Shown in pieces: positions 62,694-64,000 of a DNA stretch of 64,000 nt. Source of the DNA: Alteriqipengyuania halimionae (GTDB taxonomy: Bacteria > Pseudomonadota > Alphaproteobacteria > Sphingomonadales > Sphingomonadaceae). The notes beneath the pieces are model-generated. The model was not told where the DNA came from. It saw only the letters and a program-made list of their open reading frames with translations, and did no database searches. A program made the translations under genes and the position numbers. How positions within the stretch are numbered: position 1 is the first letter of the stretch; each line of letters begins with the position of its first letter. The stretch covers positions 744,001 through 808,000 of the forward strand of contig NZ_WTYR01000001.1 of NCBI RefSeq assembly GCF_009827575.1. The letters run 5' to 3'.

Positions 62694-63803
62694 TCAGTGC
62701 GCTTGAAGCTGCTGATCGAGGAAGCTAGCGACGTCGGCGAGGTCGATATCGTGCTGCATGAATGCTGCACCGATTCCGCGCAGCAAAATCAGCGGTATCG
62801 AGTCGCCGACCACTTTCTTGTCGTGCCGCATCAGGTCCGCCAGCGTGGCACCGTCGGCGTCCAAATCGAGCGCGGAGATGGCCGTCGGCAGGCCTGCGCG
62901 CCCGATCGCTTCGTCCACATGCTGCGCAGCATTTTCGCTCATCAGCCCAGTCCGCGCAGAGTATTTCACGGCGAGCACCATGCCCAGCGCGACCGCTTCG
63001 CCATGGAGCAGCGCGTCGCCGAAACCCGTCGCCGCTTCGAGCGCGTGACCGAAGGTATGGCCGAGATTGAGCAGAGCGCGCGTGCCGGTGCGTTCGGTCT
63101 CGTCGGCAGCGACGATCGACGCCTTGGCGCGCACGCAATGCGCAACGGCATCGCGCCGCAGAGCTGCATCGCCGGCCAGCAGCGCCGCACCGTTCGCCGC
63201 GCACCAGTCGAAGAAATCGGCATCGCCCAGGAGACCGTATTTGAGAACTTCGGCAAATCCTGCGCGCAATTCGCGATTCGGTAGAGTGGCGAGGCAATCG
63301 CTGTCGGCAATCACCAGCGCAGGCTGGTGGAACGCGCCGACCATGTTCTTGCCTGCGGAGGAATTGATCGCGGTCTTTCCACCGACCGAACTATCGACGT
63401 GCGCGAGCAGGGTCGTCGGCACCTGGATGAAGCCGCAGCCACGCTTGTGGATCGCGGCGGCAAATCCCGTCAGGTCGCCGACCACGCCGCCGCCGAATGC
63501 GACGACATGATCGCCGCGGGTCACGCCTTGTTCGAGCAACCAGTCGCTCAGCGCCTCGAGGCCTTGCCAGCTTTTCGCGCCTTCGCCCGGATCGACGACG
63601 TGCCAGGCAATTTCGCGACCGGCATCCGCGACAGCGCGTTCGAGCGCCGCGCCGTGCAGGTCCCGCACATTTGCATCGGTTACCACTGCGACCCGGCCCG
63701 AAGTGAGGAACGGTCCCGCCAGTTCTTCGAACTGCGCTAGCAAACCGGTGCCTACTACTACGTCATAGGACGCCGACGGGGCTTCGACCTTTATCCGATC
63801 CAT
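62694..63803 (-). CDS. aroB: 3-dehydroquinate synthase
   Basis: AroB makes 3-dehydroquinate from DAHP in the shikimate pathway. The protein of 369 residues has the NAD-binding VAFGGGVVGDLTGFAAAIHKRG region and VPTTLLAHVDSSVGGKTAIN, and the metal-binding residues in LNLGHTFGHALE and LLHGEAVALGM. The ATG at 63803 is chosen; a GTG at 63815 is an in-frame alternative. Either start lies inside the 3' end of aroK, so the two genes are translationally coupled, the classic aroK-aroB order. The stop at 62694 faces the thioesterase gene. Confidence 0.96.
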   Translation of the reverse strand: MDRIKVEAPSASYDVVVGTGLLAQFEELAGPFLTSGRVAVVTDANVRDLHGAALERAVADAGREIAWHVVDPGEGAKSWQGLEALSDWLLEQGVTRGDHVVAFGGGVVGDLTGFAAAIHKRGCGFIQVPTTLLAHVDSSVGGKTAINSSAGKNMVGAFHQPALVIADSDCLATLPNRELRAGFAEVLKYGLLGDADFFDWCAANGAALLAGDAALRRDAVAHCVRAKASIVAADETERTGTRALLNLGHTFGHALEAATGFGDALLHGEAVALGMVLAVKYSARTGLMSENAAQHVDEAIGRAGLPTAISALDLDADGATLADLMRHDKKVVGDSIPLILLRGIGAAFMQHDIDLADVASFLDQQLQAH

Positions 63804-64000
63804 CGCTCGATCCACATTTCCAGGCTGCGCGCGATGTCGATGGCGACCCTGTGATGCGCGCCGCGTCCGCTTTTGACCCAGATCGGTGCGACGCCATAGT
63901 CCGCGCGTCGTTTTGCGCGCAATTCGGCAAGCTTCGCCTCGGGATCGCCATCGCGGAGCAAGGGGCGCGTATCGCGGCGTGTGGCGCGCTCGGCGAGGGT
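63791..64000 (-). CDS. aroK: shikimate kinase, C-terminal part (truncated by window)
   Basis: Shikimate kinase phosphorylates shikimate. The last 69 residues are present. They begin TLAERATRRDTRPLLRDGDP, in which the R-D-T-R-P-L-L segment is the family's LID/adenine-loop signature. They continue EAKLAELRAKRRADYGVAP and end in IARSLEMWIERWIG, with TAA at 63791-63793. The gene starts beyond the right edge of the window. Its 3' end overlaps the aroB start, matching the conserved aroKB operon. Confidence 0.9.
   Translation of the reverse strand, partial: TLAERATRRDTRPLLRDGDPEAKLAELRAKRRADYGVAPIWVKSGRGAHHRVAIDIARSLEMWIERWIG

Overview
The window is a GC-rich, gene-dense piece of an alphaproteobacterial chromosome. 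A Sphingomonadales member, most likely in or near the Erythrobacteraceae, fits best. This rests on the C4-type 5-aminolevulinate synthase, the carboxyspermidine route to polyamines, the ETF:quinone oxidoreductase, the lepB-rnc-era operon, a PEP-CTERM surface protein and the general protein style. It is an inference, because no rRNA or tRNA gene is present. There is no prophage, insertion sequence, CRISPR array or plasmid backbone.

Layout. 1-4.8 kb: 3' half of carB, a terminator, greA with a strong terminator, then a lytic transglycosylase and a uracil-DNA-glycosylase-like gene on the minus strand. 4.9-11 kb: a plus-strand run with overlapping stops and starts (ETF-QO, ispE, N-formylglutamate amidohydrolase, a lipoprotein, nnr, an RNA m5U methyltransferase). 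11-13 kb (minus): two tandem MAPEG genes and a threonine-dehydratase-like gene. 13.2-22.6 kb: three polyamine genes (carboxynorspermidine dehydrogenase, carboxynorspermidine decarboxylase nspC, and a fold-III ornithine/lysine decarboxylase). They are interspersed with a macrodomain protein, a serine hydrolase, DUF3137/LemA and a membrane diguanylate cyclase. The decarboxylase is preceded by a promoter and a structured speF-like leader RNA. 22.6-31 kb: a hypothetical protein, a WYL regulator/GST divergent pair, a PEP-CTERM choice-of-anchor-A protein, a PAS-GGDEF-EAL-PilZ protein, hemA, murI and a LuxR/EF-hand remnant. 31-47 kb: plsY, dprA, a SUFU-domain gene, topA, lepB-rnc-era, pgi, an orphan Mrr-type nuclease, an SGNH-like hydrolase, a DEAD-box helicase, a CaCA antiporter, gor and an NAD-dependent reductase.

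48-62.7 kb is the propionyl-CoA to succinyl-CoA locus. It holds pccB, methylmalonyl-CoA epimerase, methylmalonyl-CoA mutase and pccA, with bioB probably supplying the biotin that the carboxylase needs. Mixed in are a MetOD1/HWE-kinase signalling pair, an enoyl-CoA hydratase, a broken POT peptide transporter, a DUF3445 protein, an LprI-like protein and a thioesterase. The window closes with aroB and the 3' end of aroK on the minus strand.

The most notable items are the speF-like leader, which could trap the Shine-Dalgarno of the decarboxylase, and an AT-rich orphan gene that pairs an AbiJ-like N-terminus with an Mrr-type nuclease and looks like a phage-defence effector. Four AT-rich single genes also sit immediately behind plus-strand housekeeping genes. 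Other points are a LuxR/EF-hand deletion junction, a POT pseudogene with two lesions, and a hairpin that covers the ribosome binding site of ispE.
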